In this document: piece by piece, positions 1 through 9,634 of the stretch
Numbering within the stretch: the first letter of the stretch is position 1
Layout of the letters: every line of letters begins with the position of its first letter
DNA from: Rodentolepis nana
Taxonomy: Eukaryota; Platyhelminthes; Cestoda; Cyclophyllidea; Hymenolepididae
Assembly (NCBI GenBank): GCA_900617975.1
Contig: UZAE01001661.1
Coordinates: forward strand, 1 to 12,122
Length of the DNA stretch: 12,122 bases
Direction: 5' to 3'
Program-made: the position numbers and the translations under genes
Notes under the pieces: generated by a model
Told to the model about the DNA's origin: nothing
The model's input: the letters and a program-made list of their open reading frames with translations, nothing else
The model's database searches: none

Positions 1-1012
1 CTTGAAATCTGTGCTATCGCAAAGCTTTTCTGGAAAGTATTTTTAGCCACACTTGTCGGTTATGAAGCATATGGGGTCGTGAGAGCAGAGATCACTCAGT
101 TAGCAAGTAATCAATAGTCTCTGCATTGTTTAACCTTTGTACTTTTACGACTAAGCTCATTGATCGACACACGCCCTTAATATAAGTTTCCACACCGTAT
201 GCATATAACCTCTCTATTGTCTGGGGGGGGGGGTCTCGTCAAGTCTTTTTAGTTTAGCAAGACAGTACAGATTTTATTGAGTCAAACGTAGGATTTAAGT
301 CATACTATTTAAGTCCGAGATACTAGATATGATTACCATTCACTACGTTTTATAACTGAAAAGATAGCGGGACGCCCTTCACAACACTGCTGATCAGACT
401 GGAAGAACGGAAGACGTACAAGCATGGAGACGGCAGTCAGCTGTATTATAACTGGTACGTGGTTGCAATTGTATTAAAGTATGGAGGATTTGTTTCGAAA
501 ATAGAATATGTTCTTCTACGAAAAAAGGTTGGAGAGAAGTTCAGAGAAATTTGATAATAGCTCTATAACACTGATAATGTGGTTGCTAAGTTAAAGGATG
601 GTTTTTATCAGCTGGTAACGGGTTTAATAGAATTGCACTGAAAATATCTGAATTCTACTTTGTAGTTCATTTTGATAACTATCTTAACTTCCACTTAGAT
701 TATTAGATTCGATTTTTCCTTATCTTTGATAGCACCTTTGCTAGTAGTTATGGACCTACCATCTGTTAAAAGCTTCTACTTGTAAAGTGTATATTCTGTC
801 AGTTAGTAACAAGTGTTGTGTGCAATGTGATAGACGTACAAACTAAACATAAACAAGTCGAACAAATCACACGCTGCTGTTGCTCGAATGAACTTGCCAT
901 TCTACGTTAAACGGACGCGCGTAAACTAATAAGGTGAATAAGGAATTTACTTAATGCCTTTATTACCCTTATGCCAAAGAGTCAGTCGATAATTATTAAA
1001 GTCAGATTTTAT
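1..1012. other. Region without an assignable gene
   Basis: No gene with recognisable homology was found on either strand. Three minor points can be seen. Frame 1 is open from the first base to a TAG at 115-117 (38 codons) and could be the tail of a gene to the left, but I recognise nothing in it. A run of 11 G lies at 223-233. A short stretch at about 365-445 is clearly richer in G+C than its surroundings and could be a decayed exon or repeat remnant. The rest looks like ordinary AT-rich intergenic DNA. Confidence 0.5.
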
Positions 1013-1314
1013 TGGTGCTCTATAGACCTACCCCCACTTGATGCACTGTTGGAAAGGTATACCTTTATGGCAGAGAAGTCTATAAACGGGTAGCTGACTT
1101 CTGGCTTCAAACTACCATGGCCCGACCGTATGTCATATTCCACCACTTCCATAGTTCTCACCTTTCCTTTTTCCCCACCTTTTTGTCTGTCTCTTTTACT
1201 TCTGTGAGACACCCTTCTGTTCCTCCTCTCGACTCTTTGACAGATGCTTCTACCTTCTGTGAACCCAAAGCCAACTAAAGGGGTAATGATGACTATCATA
1301 AAGATTGACATTTG
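1013..1314 (+). repeat. Dispersed SINE-like repeat, copy A (diverged)
   Basis: The reverse complement of this segment aligns along its whole length with 8186-8497 and 11771-12049. Shared blocks include AAAGAGACAGACA, a GAAGTCAG..TATAGACTT block and the end GGTCTATAGAGCACC (GTCTATCACGCACC in copy C). Strand is given in the sense of the A-rich tail seen in copy C, so copy A is on plus. It is the most diverged copy: the tail is missing and only a weak 6-bp direct repeat (TTGGTG at 1012-1017 and 1312-1317) flanks it. It lies downstream of the NUDT14 poly(A) signal and antisense to that gene. The strand opposite the tail reads as an unbroken frame of 100 codons (1009-1311). Copies B and C do not keep that frame, so I do not call it a gene. 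Confidence 0.8.
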
Positions 1315-1455
1315 GTGTCGTGCACCCTACGCAAGTGACTTGACTCTCTTAAATTGGTCAGCAGATGAAGCACGCGTGAATCAGGTCGCACTACAACATC
1401 ATATGACTAATTTGAGCAGAAAAAAGTTTTGAAAAAGCCAGAGAGCAGTTCTACC

Positions 1456-1461
1456 TTTATT
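1456..1461 (-). terminator. Poly(A) signal AATAAA of the NUDT14 homologue
   Basis: On the minus strand this reads AATAAA, about 90 nt past the stop codon of the Nudix gene. That is a normal 3'UTR length for a compact flatworm gene. It is the only canonical hexamer I saw between the stop and repeat copy A. Confidence 0.65.
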
Positions 1462-1550
1462 GTCAAATCGTATACATCTAAATGAGGCTAATAATTTAAA
1501 CAGAAAAATCTGCGATTGCATAGAAAAGAGAGGAGGAGGTAGGATGTGGA

Positions 1551-2721
1551 TTAGAGATTGGGAAGAATGTTGAGCTGAAACCACATGACAGCAAGTACAG
1601 TATAACTCGAGACCGGAGTAGAGGTTTCTGTGAGCGTGAGAAGTTCCTCCGACCTCGTTATGGGCCAATAGACGACCTCAATAACTTCACCCTCCTCCGG
1701 ATTGCCACCGCCTGCTGAAGGATCAATGTCAGAGTCGTCTACTTCCACGTAGAAAACAGTTGCTGTCGTTCCGCTCAATCCAACGCTAGCACTAAAGTAC
1801 GATAATAGGGCAATTTGAAGTTAGTTTAACAATTCGGGCCAAAAAAGGGAAGATGAAAAAAGAACAGTCAAAAAAACTGAAAATGATAGATTTTGACATG
1901 GTGAACTTTAATTAGAAGCATAGGCACCAGGAGCATCAAACTAGCACTGATTATACCCGCTGTTAAGAATGGATGAACTACAGAGTAAATAGATAAGTAA
2001 AAAAGAAAATCCGAGTTCTTCAAGACCAACAAACTATAAAACCAAACGCATATTATATCGTAAATGAAAGTGCAGAACAGTAAAGAGCACAGTATAAAAA
2101 GTTGGAATGTTCATGTGTACCAAGCAACTTCTACTACTAAAAAGTTAAAAAACTTACGAAACAGTGGTTATTTTCCTCAGCCTTGATGGATCAACACGAT
2201 AACCACATTCCTCGTGAAGTTCAATAGAGGCAATTTCCTCCAGACTTTTGTCCGCCTTATCAACGATTCCAGCACAGAGTTCTAGCGTCTCGCCCAAAGA
2301 AGTGGGAAGGACAATTGGTTTCCCATCTGTTCCAATAGGAGTGTGTGGTGCAGAGGCAACAGATGCTGCATTTTCACCCTCCTGCTTACGTAATTTAGCA
2401 TAGTAAACAACTTAAAAGAAATAGAAGTAAAAAATACTAAATAGTCTTTCAAACCGGGTCGAAACTGTTTCACAAAGACAAAACACTTTCGTTCTCTATG
2501 GTACAGTAGAATTAATACACTAGCAATTTCAGAATTAAAAGAATATTATTGGCAAACCCATTGTGTGCCTTTACACCATCCCAAATACGATTGACACCAT
2601 TCTGATCAGCAAAATATTTTTAAATTGTTCACAGTACCTTTCGATAATGAATACGGAATGGCGTAATGAAGTTGGATTTTTCGGTAAGTGCAGATACCTC
2701 AACGTTTTCAATTAAGGCCAT
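1551..2721 (-). CDS. NUDT14: NUDT14-like UDP-sugar pyrophosphatase (Nudix), complete, 5 exons
   Basis: Minus-strand exons, in order: 2721-2638, 2601-2558, 2519-2455, 2410-2158, 1791-1551. The joined frame is 687 bases and encodes 228 residues, close to human NUDT14. Family role: a metal-dependent cytosolic hydrolase that cleaves UDP-glucose and related nucleotide sugars to UMP and sugar-1-phosphate. Aligning motifs are FRIHYRK-NG (residues about 22-30), FVKQFRP (58-64), the Nudix box GIVDKADKSLEEIASIELHE (112-131) continuing ECGY, GLSGTTATVFYVEV (about 153-166), and a C-terminal GNPEEGEVIEVV and WFQ..ILPNL. As in the human protein, the box is one residue longer between its Gly and the REUXEE part than the Nudix consensus. 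The metal-binding glutamates 128, 131 and 132 are present, but the usual Arg of REUXEE is Ile127. Introns are 36, 38, 44 and 366 bp, all GT-AG, and all phases join cleanly. The start ATG matches the human N-terminus in distance to HYR-NG. The gene is divergent from pinin. Confidence 0.9.
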
Positions 2722-4135
2722 TGGTGAGCTACAATTTTTAAAACGAGCAAATTGCGCCAAATGAGTAGAGGAAGGATAAAATGAGCGAACATGATATGAT
2801 TTATAAATCAACCAGGGTCGAAACAGCATTAGTTAACGAACATTAAAATTTCCATTTACTGTATAGGATACAATGGTATAAGCTAGTAATAGAAGCAGAT
2901 CAGCCAATAGCGAACTGGCAAAAAAGGAGCCTTGCGTATATCAGATTGATTGGTTTTCTCAATGCTATATAAAAGAGTTTTGTAGGTCATTCAAATTATG
3001 ACTAGCAGTAATCGATAAGTAAGTCATTTTAATTTTATTTTTTAGATAAAAGGAAATTAATTCATTTAAAATCGTTATATTCAAGCTTTGCGAGTTTCTT
3101 TCCAGTATGGGAAATAAATCAAAATCAGATTTCGTCAATAGAACTCGAATCACTGCGCTTCATGAAATTAGCTATTTAACTAAAAGTTGAAAGGTTTATT
3201 ACTTTCTCTAGACTATAACCAAATGAAATGGGAGACTATTCTGGATGATCAGAGTTTGCTACAAGATTAACAGCAACGCAGGGGAAATACGTTAAGTTAC
3301 GAACGTCGATGGCAAGCCACTTAAACTTGTTAGCAAAAATTTAGACTTACATGCATAAAAGCATATTGTGAGGCGTTAATCATACCCTATGCCAATATTT
3401 CGACGAAATGATCGGTATCTACTTCGGTATCCGGGTACAAACATGAGATCATACAACTAATCCGCCTAGAGATATTGCAAACCAGACGACATCCCCAGTT
3501 ATTACCCCCCCCCTTAAAAATCGAGTGCCTACAAAGTTATCTTCTTGCTCACTAGGCTTTTTGACAAAAAATATTTCATTTCTTAACTGTTATAAAAAAT
3601 CTAAAGTATGCATAATTAAAGAGGATATTTATATTTCACATATGCGCCTGAGAAATTTTATTATTTGAAATAAAAAGGAGAATTTAATAGGCTGAACAGA
3701 GACTATCGTGAAATATATTCCTCATTATAAACAATTACGTACACTTTTTAATTAATGGTAGATAGATAACTTGAATATTTCTACTTCCTTGTCGGGTTTG
3801 AATAAGATCTTTGTTTTTTATACCTTAAAACGTGTGCTTTTTACACCAAAGACAAATATAAGTGTCGAATTAAAGAATATGATACGTTGATTACATGCAA
3901 ATTACGAAAGTTTTCAGAACGCAATAAGCTATCAGAACTAAGGCCTGCACCAACTTTATATACACCAATTAAAAATTAAAGAACGATCTGCTTTGCATGG
4001 ATTAGGGCTTGATTTTATAAAATTTATTAAAAATAAACCTATTTTTTTCGCACTCGATTTTGAGCGATTCAACGGCCGCTTCATTTGAATTGTCCAATCG
4101 TTATTTAAATCGTGCGCCTCTATGCTAAATTCTTG
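2722..4135. other. Spacer between divergent NUDT14 and pinin genes
   Basis: This 1.4-kb AT-rich stretch lies head-to-head between two genes, so both promoters should be in it. I see no TATA box at a telling distance, no CpG-rich block, and no coding frame with homology. The open frames here are short and have AT-driven composition (I, N, K, L, F). A run of nine C lies at 3505-3513. On the minus strand an AG at 2729-2730, seven bases before the NUDT14 ATG, could be a leader splice acceptor, but its pyrimidine tract is poor. Confidence 0.5.
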
Positions 4136-6191
4136 ATGACTTCATTCGGCTCCATCGTTTCCGTTCAAAAAAGTATTGAATTGCAAAAGGAGTTACTGCA
4201 ATCAACCGATAACAATATAGTTAAGATAACGGGAAGACTCCCTGAAGAGGATAAGTGTGTCTACATCATTTTGTCCACTATTATTTTGCTCGCATATCAC
4301 GATCTTTTTCTTTTAGACCGAAAATCTCCGAAGTTAAAAGTACAATATCGCGTTCGAATGGTACTCCACCCACAGTACTTTCTCGTATTGAACCCAATAC
4401 TCGCAGTAACGATGATGTAAAATTTACATAATTAGTTGAAACTAATCTTCAAGCAATTTCTTTTATTGATTTTAATTATTTAATATCATTTATGCTTTTT
4501 CAATGTGTTTTAAGAATTTTAATACCTTCTGGTATCTATTTTATTGTGTTACTTTAGGTTTCAATCCAATCCTCGGTTGTTCGAGTAGGTGAAAAACGAA
4601 CTCGTTCAGATGCTATCAAGGAATATAAAAATATGGATCAAGAACGGTATATTTTGTGTCGCATTTATTGCCTTTTTCTTTGAAATTCTTTATTTCGAAT
4701 CAACTATTGCACCTAGTACTCTTTTCTCCACAGTGGTCGTCGAATGTTTGGCATTTTGCAACAGACATTGAGCCAATCAAAAGCGGAAACTAATGAGATA
4801 AAGCGAAAACGACGCCTCGAGATTGAGTCTCGGATTGAAGCCAAAGCCGCTGAAGAGAAGGCTGCAGCCAAACAGGAACGAGCCGACCTTTTCCGCCAAC
4901 GCAAAGCCCAGCAACTTGAGTTGAGTCTACTCCAGCACAAAGCGCACTTGATGAACGAAGTTTGTTTTTATCCCTTCGTGTTATTCAACCTGTGTCTTTG
5001 GCTTACGCAATAATTCTTTGTCTTTTTTATCAGTTTGAGATCTGGAAAGAGGAGCAGATGAAAATGGTAGATTTTATCCGTACTGAACAGGGTCCCCCAA
5101 TATTTTATCGTCCAAAAGTTTGTAATAAAGAGAGTGAATCGCGTAAATCTGCTACCAAAGCAAAGATTCTTGGTAGGTATTCTTAAGTTATTATTATATT
5201 ATAATAATTTATTATTATTTATTAAGTTATATTTATATAATAGATTGACACATTGTATCCATCAATCTCGCTTAAAATTACTAATTGTAAATATTGGTGA
5301 TTATCACTTATGAAGTTCTTTTTGGCTGACTTTGATAAAAATAGGTATTAGCCATTTCAATAAATTTAATGAACGAATTTATAATGAATAAACCTCGATA
5401 TTGTTGAATGAGTAGCTTGTTGGTTCCGAAATATTTAGCTGACTGTTTTCTCAACTTAAAAGTCATTCATGATTCGTGGATTTTTTAAATCAAATTTTTT
5501 TGTCTTAGTAATCATTTTTCTAATAATATTTGGAGTTTTGAATTTTTTAAATTGAAATAATTCATGAATAACCATAAAGTAAGTTTGCTGGAAATCAGTT
5601 ACATTTCCTATACTCTTCTAAATATTTTCTATTAAATTAAATTGTTTTGCTATTGGCAATACCGTTATACTTAGCAAAGTTCAAAGCTTCCGAATTCTCT
5701 CAAGTTTAAGGCTATTTCTAATAATGGCAATTGTTTCTCTTTAGTTGTTTATATTCTCAATAATGCTCATTCACGTAGAAGATTTTGTTGCGAATTACAT
5801 TGTGCTTGCGTTCATTGCAGAGAGCTCTAGATTTCTGTTTTTTCCATATTGACATAACACTTTATTGGTGCTCTTCTCAGAGCTCATTGAAGATCGTCGA
5901 CGTTTTCTGGAGGCCGAATATGAGGAAATAGCCACAAGTCGCAGAAAGCGTCTTGGCATCACCTCCAATGATTTGGAGGAAACCGGAAAGTCAGCAGGCA
6001 ATTCCTCCGGACCCAAGGCAGATGGGGATAGTGGTTCACCTCAGCGATTTGTTCACATCACAACAGCAGCCAAATCAACAGGCAACAACAGTATCCCAGC
6101 TGTGGACTTTGAAGACCTTGTTGATGAACCAGTTCTGATGGATGAGGATGTTCCCTCTGATCGTCGAATTGTCTCCACTGTTGGGGAATAA
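4136..6191 (+). CDS. PNN: Pinin homologue (nuclear splicing / EJC-associated protein), complete, 6 exons
   Basis: Exons: 4136-4254, 4317-4416, 4558-4646, 4734-4959, 5034-5172, 5881-6191 (984 bases, 327 residues). Pinin is a nuclear-speckle protein that joins the exon junction complex and splicing regulators; in vertebrates it is also found at desmosomes. Residues about 11-38 match the N-terminal Pinin/SDK region (ELQKELLQSTDNN then ITGR). TVLSRIEPN and SIQSSVV (about 59-81) match the linker before the memA domain. Residues about 85-250 form the memA domain: EKRTRSDAIKEY..MDQERGRRMFGILQQTL, a long charged coiled coil rich in E, K and R, then FEIWKEEQMKMVDFIRTEQG, IFYRPK and LIEDRRRFLEAEYEEI. 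The tail (about 250-327) is acidic and Ser/Gly-rich and ends without the long RS- and Glu-rich region of human pinin (717 residues). Introns are 62, 141, 87, 74 and 708 bp, so the last is by far the longest. The start is the first in-frame ATG; no better one lies upstream, although an in-frame GTG lies 24 bases before it. Confidence 0.9.
5184..5242. repeat. AT-only low-complexity tract in pinin intron 5
   Basis: This is almost pure A and T with repeated TTATTA / TAATAA units and partial dyad symmetry, beginning about ten bases after the exon 5 donor. It looks like a simple low-complexity sequence. I see no sign that it is transcribed separately. Confidence 0.6.
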
Positions 6192-6262
6192 ATCGAGTCA
6201 TTGCAGCCACCCCCTTTCCGTACCCCATACTAACATTATGTCATTATAGCGTGGTTTTTTGT

Positions 6263-6268
6263 AATAAA
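6263..6268 (+). terminator. Poly(A) signal AATAAA of pinin
   Basis: A canonical AATAAA lies 71 bases after the TAA stop and is followed within 20 bases by a GT/T-rich downstream element. This is the arrangement expected for cleavage and polyadenylation, and it gives a very short 3'UTR. Confidence 0.8.
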
Positions 6269-7200
6269 GTCTGTTGTTTTTTGTGAGGCCTACCTTTTTA
6301 TTCTGGTGTGTTGTGTGCGTTTTGGAGTTTACCTAGGTGTTTTTTATATTTACCGCGACTGTGTTGATTTTAAATCAATAATTTACTTATTATATTGTTT
6401 CATCTGTTGAGTGTTTTACAAATTTCAATTCTTACTTCTTTAATGCAGGAAAATGCAATCGTATGCTATTTGATTATTTATTAATTCAATTTTGTGGTTA
6501 AATTCTTTTTCAATGTATTAAGGGTGTCGCGTTGGGGGGACGAACTGTCACTCAAATACTGGGGAGATAAATGCCAAAACATATTACAGGTGCAAATAAG
6601 AGAACCCAAAAGTCGGTGAATGCAAAATTAGTCAAAATGTGGTGATTGTCTATAGCAATGGAGTTTAATAGCTACATAGTCTTTTTGTCCAAAGAGCATT
6701 CTTGTCAAATGTAAGTGAAGGGACTTGATGGTGGTGCGTGTGGGCTTCACGAGCTCTATATTTGGTGGTGTATGACCAACCGCTGTCTCTCAACAGACGT
6801 TTTTACTTTTTAGCTGGTTTATGCGGTGAATTTGCCATCTTGGTTTCCTCAACTTTAATCGTTTGGAATTTAAGTGGCGAGAACGTAGCTATTCCTTTCC
6901 ACCAGTCCTACGGCATTTGATTGCTTACTGTTTGATTGATTGTTTCGAATGACCTGTGCTCATTTACTCGACTACTGGTAGTTAGTATTCGAAAACACTC
7001 AACTTTATTCTCCTCCTTTCAATTTATTCTATTCATAATATCAATATTATTATTGACGTAGTGTAAGAAGTCTATTTCTTCATATCTCAAGAGAGAGAGA
7101 GGGAGAGAAGCAATAATTTATTTCATTGAAGCGTCCTCTGATTGTGAAAAATGATTTCCATTTAGTTTACTTCGAGTGCTTCAAAGCTCGGATGCCTCTA
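6269..7200. other. Spacer between pinin and TBCC
   Basis: No recognisable gene. An open frame at about 6738-6920 is hydrophobic, starts with GTG rather than ATG, and has no homology I know, so it is left out. The stretch includes a T-rich part after the pinin poly(A) site, a GA-rich simple repeat near 7091-7110, and the presumed TBCC promoter. From about 7126 the TBCC frame is open without a stop up to the proposed start, so a longer N-terminus beginning at ATG 7192 cannot be excluded. Confidence 0.5.
7091..7110 (+). repeat. GA-rich simple repeat upstream of TBCC
   Basis: A short (GA)n microsatellite with one GGG interruption, about 106 bases before the TBCC ATG. A very similar GA tract lies inside TBCC intron 2. 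GA tracts can act as promoter elements in animals, but here that is only a possibility. Confidence 0.7.
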
Positions 7201-7215
7201 TATTTACCTTTTCAG
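7201..7215 (+). promoter_or_regulatory. Splice acceptor abutting the TBCC start codon
   Basis: The sequence TATTTACCTTTTCAG is a strong 3' splice site, and its AG is immediately followed by ATG. There is no obvious upstream exon with a donor. Flatworms add a spliced leader in trans to many mRNAs, so this is a good candidate trans-splice site. An unrecognised non-coding 5' exon spliced in cis would look the same. Confidence 0.5.
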
Positions 7216-9611
7216 ATGACGGAGGTTGGAGGAAGTAATAGTAACAGTGGGAGTATGCTTCCGGCACACCTACTTGAACGCCTTGAAATGAGGGATGCTC
7301 AACGGAGGGCTGCAGCAGCCAGTTCTGAAACGACAGAAGCTAGAAAGCGTGGAGAAGCATCTGGTGAGCATATCGTCCTGCCTCCGTTGAATCTTCTTAA
7401 TTCGGAAGAGGAGGAACCGATTTTTGCCTCTCCAGCCCACAACACCCCCTCTTATTTTCTGGCGAATATGACGAGAGCTAAGGCAATGCTACTTCAGCGA
7501 ATTGACCGGCTGGAGGAAAGGTGCCAAGTCGCAGAGGGTGCACCTGAACTCACAGAACGCAATAAGGTTTGTTGAAATTTATGTCTTTCTGCTTTTAATT
7601 ATTCAGAGAAGTGGATAGCCTGACTACAGCCGCAAGAAATTAGTCTGGAAAAATGTTGGACCATTTTGGTTCATAGAATGGGTTAACACTGAATTTGTTA
7701 TCAACATTGAGATTAGTATTCTGAAATGCCTTTTTGTTTCGACTACATTTTGTCGTTTTTAAGACGTAAAACAGCCGGTGCTGTAAGCCCTTGATGCAAC
7801 TGCACCAAGGGGGGCAATAATCCTGAAGTCTGTTGTTATCATGTGAAAGGCCGTAATAGGATGTCAGTGTTACTATTTTTCGCTCAATTTATGAATTTCA
7901 CTGCTTTTTCTCCACAATTTTGCCCTCTGTTTTCGAAGTAGATGTTGGATGATCTGTTGGATCAAATTGAAGAACTGCAGCGTTGGTTCTCGGAGTCATC
8001 ACCTCATCTCAAGCCATTTGATGTCCAACAGGCCCGTCGAAATGTTGATGTGAGTTTTGAAAGTTCTGGAATGTTTTATTGTTTATTTTCTTAAATAATT
8101 CCTATTTCTACAAATAGGAGAATGTAATAACATAGGTGTTCATTTTTAAACCTTAGCTATTTACCCTTTCTTTACACGTTAATATTTCTTTATATCAAAT
8201 GGCAGGCATTTTGATAGTTTGATCAATTTTTTAGATGACTTCAGGCTTCACAGAGGGGAAGGAACATCCAAGTGAGAAAAATTCGAGATGGGGGGGGGGC
8301 AGAAGAGTGTTTCAAAGATGTAAAAGAGACAGACATAAGGGTAGGAAAAAGGTGAGGTGAGTACTGTGGAAGTAGTCGAATATGACACAGTGGGGTGATG
8401 GTAGGTTGAAGTCAGAAGTCAGTTGCCGGCTAATAGACTTTTGCCGCATGAATATACGTTGCCCAGGGTGCACCACGTGGAGGTAAGTCTATCGCGCACG
8501 TTATTATCAATTATTGCATTGTTGATTTGACTATTGATCTGTGAAAATTGGTTAAATCATTTCCATAGAAGTGCAGTTAATTAAACGCAATTCTTGCCCA
8601 AGAGTTGGGTTAACCCTTTCACTTATCCGCCTATTTAGTGGTATCGAGGTCTTTATGCTTTGTATATAAGTTCGTGGAGATGATGGTCTTGCAAGATTAC
8701 AGTTCAATGGTCTCTAAATTATATATTCCCTAAGATATAGTCATTCTAAAACGGGCAAACTCTCTCCTATAGTGTGAAAGAAAGCATTGTCTGTTAGTGA
8801 ATGTTCCTATTAGCAGAGAAGAGAGAGAGAGGGCGGTGGCGCCAGGCCCTTAACTAATAAAATAAAGTAACACGCAGAACGTAGACTGTTAGTTTACTTG
8901 CTCTGATTTCAGGATCTCAAAATTCGTTTTCAAGAATTGCGCGCTTCCATAATGCCAAAGAGGAAGTTCAAATTTGGAGCTAGTGCTGGGAGGAAGCCCC
9001 TAACAAAGTCCGCAGCCTCTGACAACGCATCTATTGAAATCAACAAGGCGGCTCCTAAGAAACCAGCCGATAATCTTCATCCCACTCCAATTTCTTCCGA
9101 ATTCTCCCTATCCGGACTCTCAAACCGTCACGATCTCCGTTTACCGGCTATTGATAGGGAATCAGACAAAGACTGCCTTCGTGATCAGTCTTTATGTCTA
9201 ACAGATTTAACTGACTGTAAAGTTACAATAACTTCATCTTGTGGAAATTTGATGGCCTCCCGTCTCTCAAAGTGCCTAATCAAAATCCTTCGACCGGTAG
9301 GCAGTTCTGTAATGCTGCAGGACTGTGTGGGGTGTCAATTTGTGCTGGCGTGCAGGCAATTGAGAGTTCATCGAACACATGGAAGTAGGTTCGATGTGTT
9401 TGTCGCTTCAGCACCCATTATTGAAGACTCCAGTGATCTTCTGGTTGGACCTTGGGATGTCGGTGGAGATGAATGCTTTTCAGGAGTTCTGGGAGATAAA
9501 AATCACTGGAAAGAGGTTCAGGATTTCAGCTGTCCCACACTAGTCGCGGCGAAAGCATCCGAGTCGCCCAATTGGAGTCTGTTGCCTATGGAGGAATGGC
9601 TTAAGAGTTGA
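7216..9611 (+). CDS. TBCC: Tubulin-folding cofactor C (TBCC), complete, 3 exons
   Basis: Exons: 7216-7566, 7942-8049, 8913-9611 (385 residues). TBCC acts with cofactors D and E on the beta-tubulin GTPase, and its GAP activity releases the finished alpha/beta-tubulin dimer. Residues 1-160 hold the N-terminal helical, coiled-coil part (LLERLEMRDAQRR, then DDLLDQIEELQRW), followed by a basic linker PKRKFKFG, matching KKRFAFK in the human protein. From about residue 242 the C-CAP/cofactor C beta-helix begins (SLCLTDLTDCKVTI), then ILRPVGSSVMLQDCVGCQFV, then ACRQLRVHRT. Arg304 in QLRVH corresponds to the human catalytic arginine finger R262. Then follow ASAPIIEDSSDLL, NHWKEVQDF and the family-typical end SPNWSLLPMEEW. 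All introns (375 and 863 bp) are phase 0 and GT-AG. The start at 7216 fits the homologue length; ATG 7192 in the same frame would add eight residues. Intron 2 carries repeat copy B. Confidence 0.92.
8186..8497 (-). repeat. Dispersed SINE-like repeat, copy B, in TBCC intron 2
   Basis: It is readily aligned with copy C from TATCAAATGGCAGGC at one end to CACCACGTGGAGGTAAGTCT at the other, with an extra block of some 40 bases in the middle (present also in copy A) that copy C lacks. Strand is given by the tail direction of copy C. It is flanked by an imperfect direct repeat, ACGTTAATAT at 8176-8185 and ACGTTATTAT at 8498-8507 (9 of 10), which may be an aged target-site duplication. A G run (8290-8299) lies inside. 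It is antisense to TBCC. Confidence 0.85.
8817..8833 (+). repeat. GA-rich simple repeat in TBCC intron 2
   Basis: A short AGAGAAGAGAGAGAG-type microsatellite about 80 bases before the exon 3 acceptor. It resembles the tract upstream of the gene. It is too short to suggest more than a simple repeat. Confidence 0.65.
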
Positions 9612-9634
9612 AAAATTGAGGTACATGTGTCCTG

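Noticed and set aside
1009..1311. A 100-codon minus-strand frame as a gene
   Set aside because: It lies wholly inside repeat copy A, and the matching frame is broken in copies B and C. Low-complexity basic composition and no known homologue.
2965..3153. A 62-codon minus-strand frame in the divergent spacer
   Set aside because: Composition is driven by AT content (I, L, N, K, F), there is no homology, and no splice context fits.
4713..4940. A 75-codon minus-strand frame
   Set aside because: It is the antisense shadow of pinin exon 4, a charged coiled coil whose reverse strand tends to lack stops.
6738..6920. A 60-codon hydrophobic plus-strand frame
   Set aside because: No ATG at the start, no homology, no poly(A) signal or splice sites tying it to a gene; likely chance.
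8290..8299. G run (also 223-233, and a C run at 3505-3513) as G-quadruplex or switch signals
   Set aside because: Single isolated homopolymer runs without further G tracts nearby; better read as slippage-prone simple sequence.
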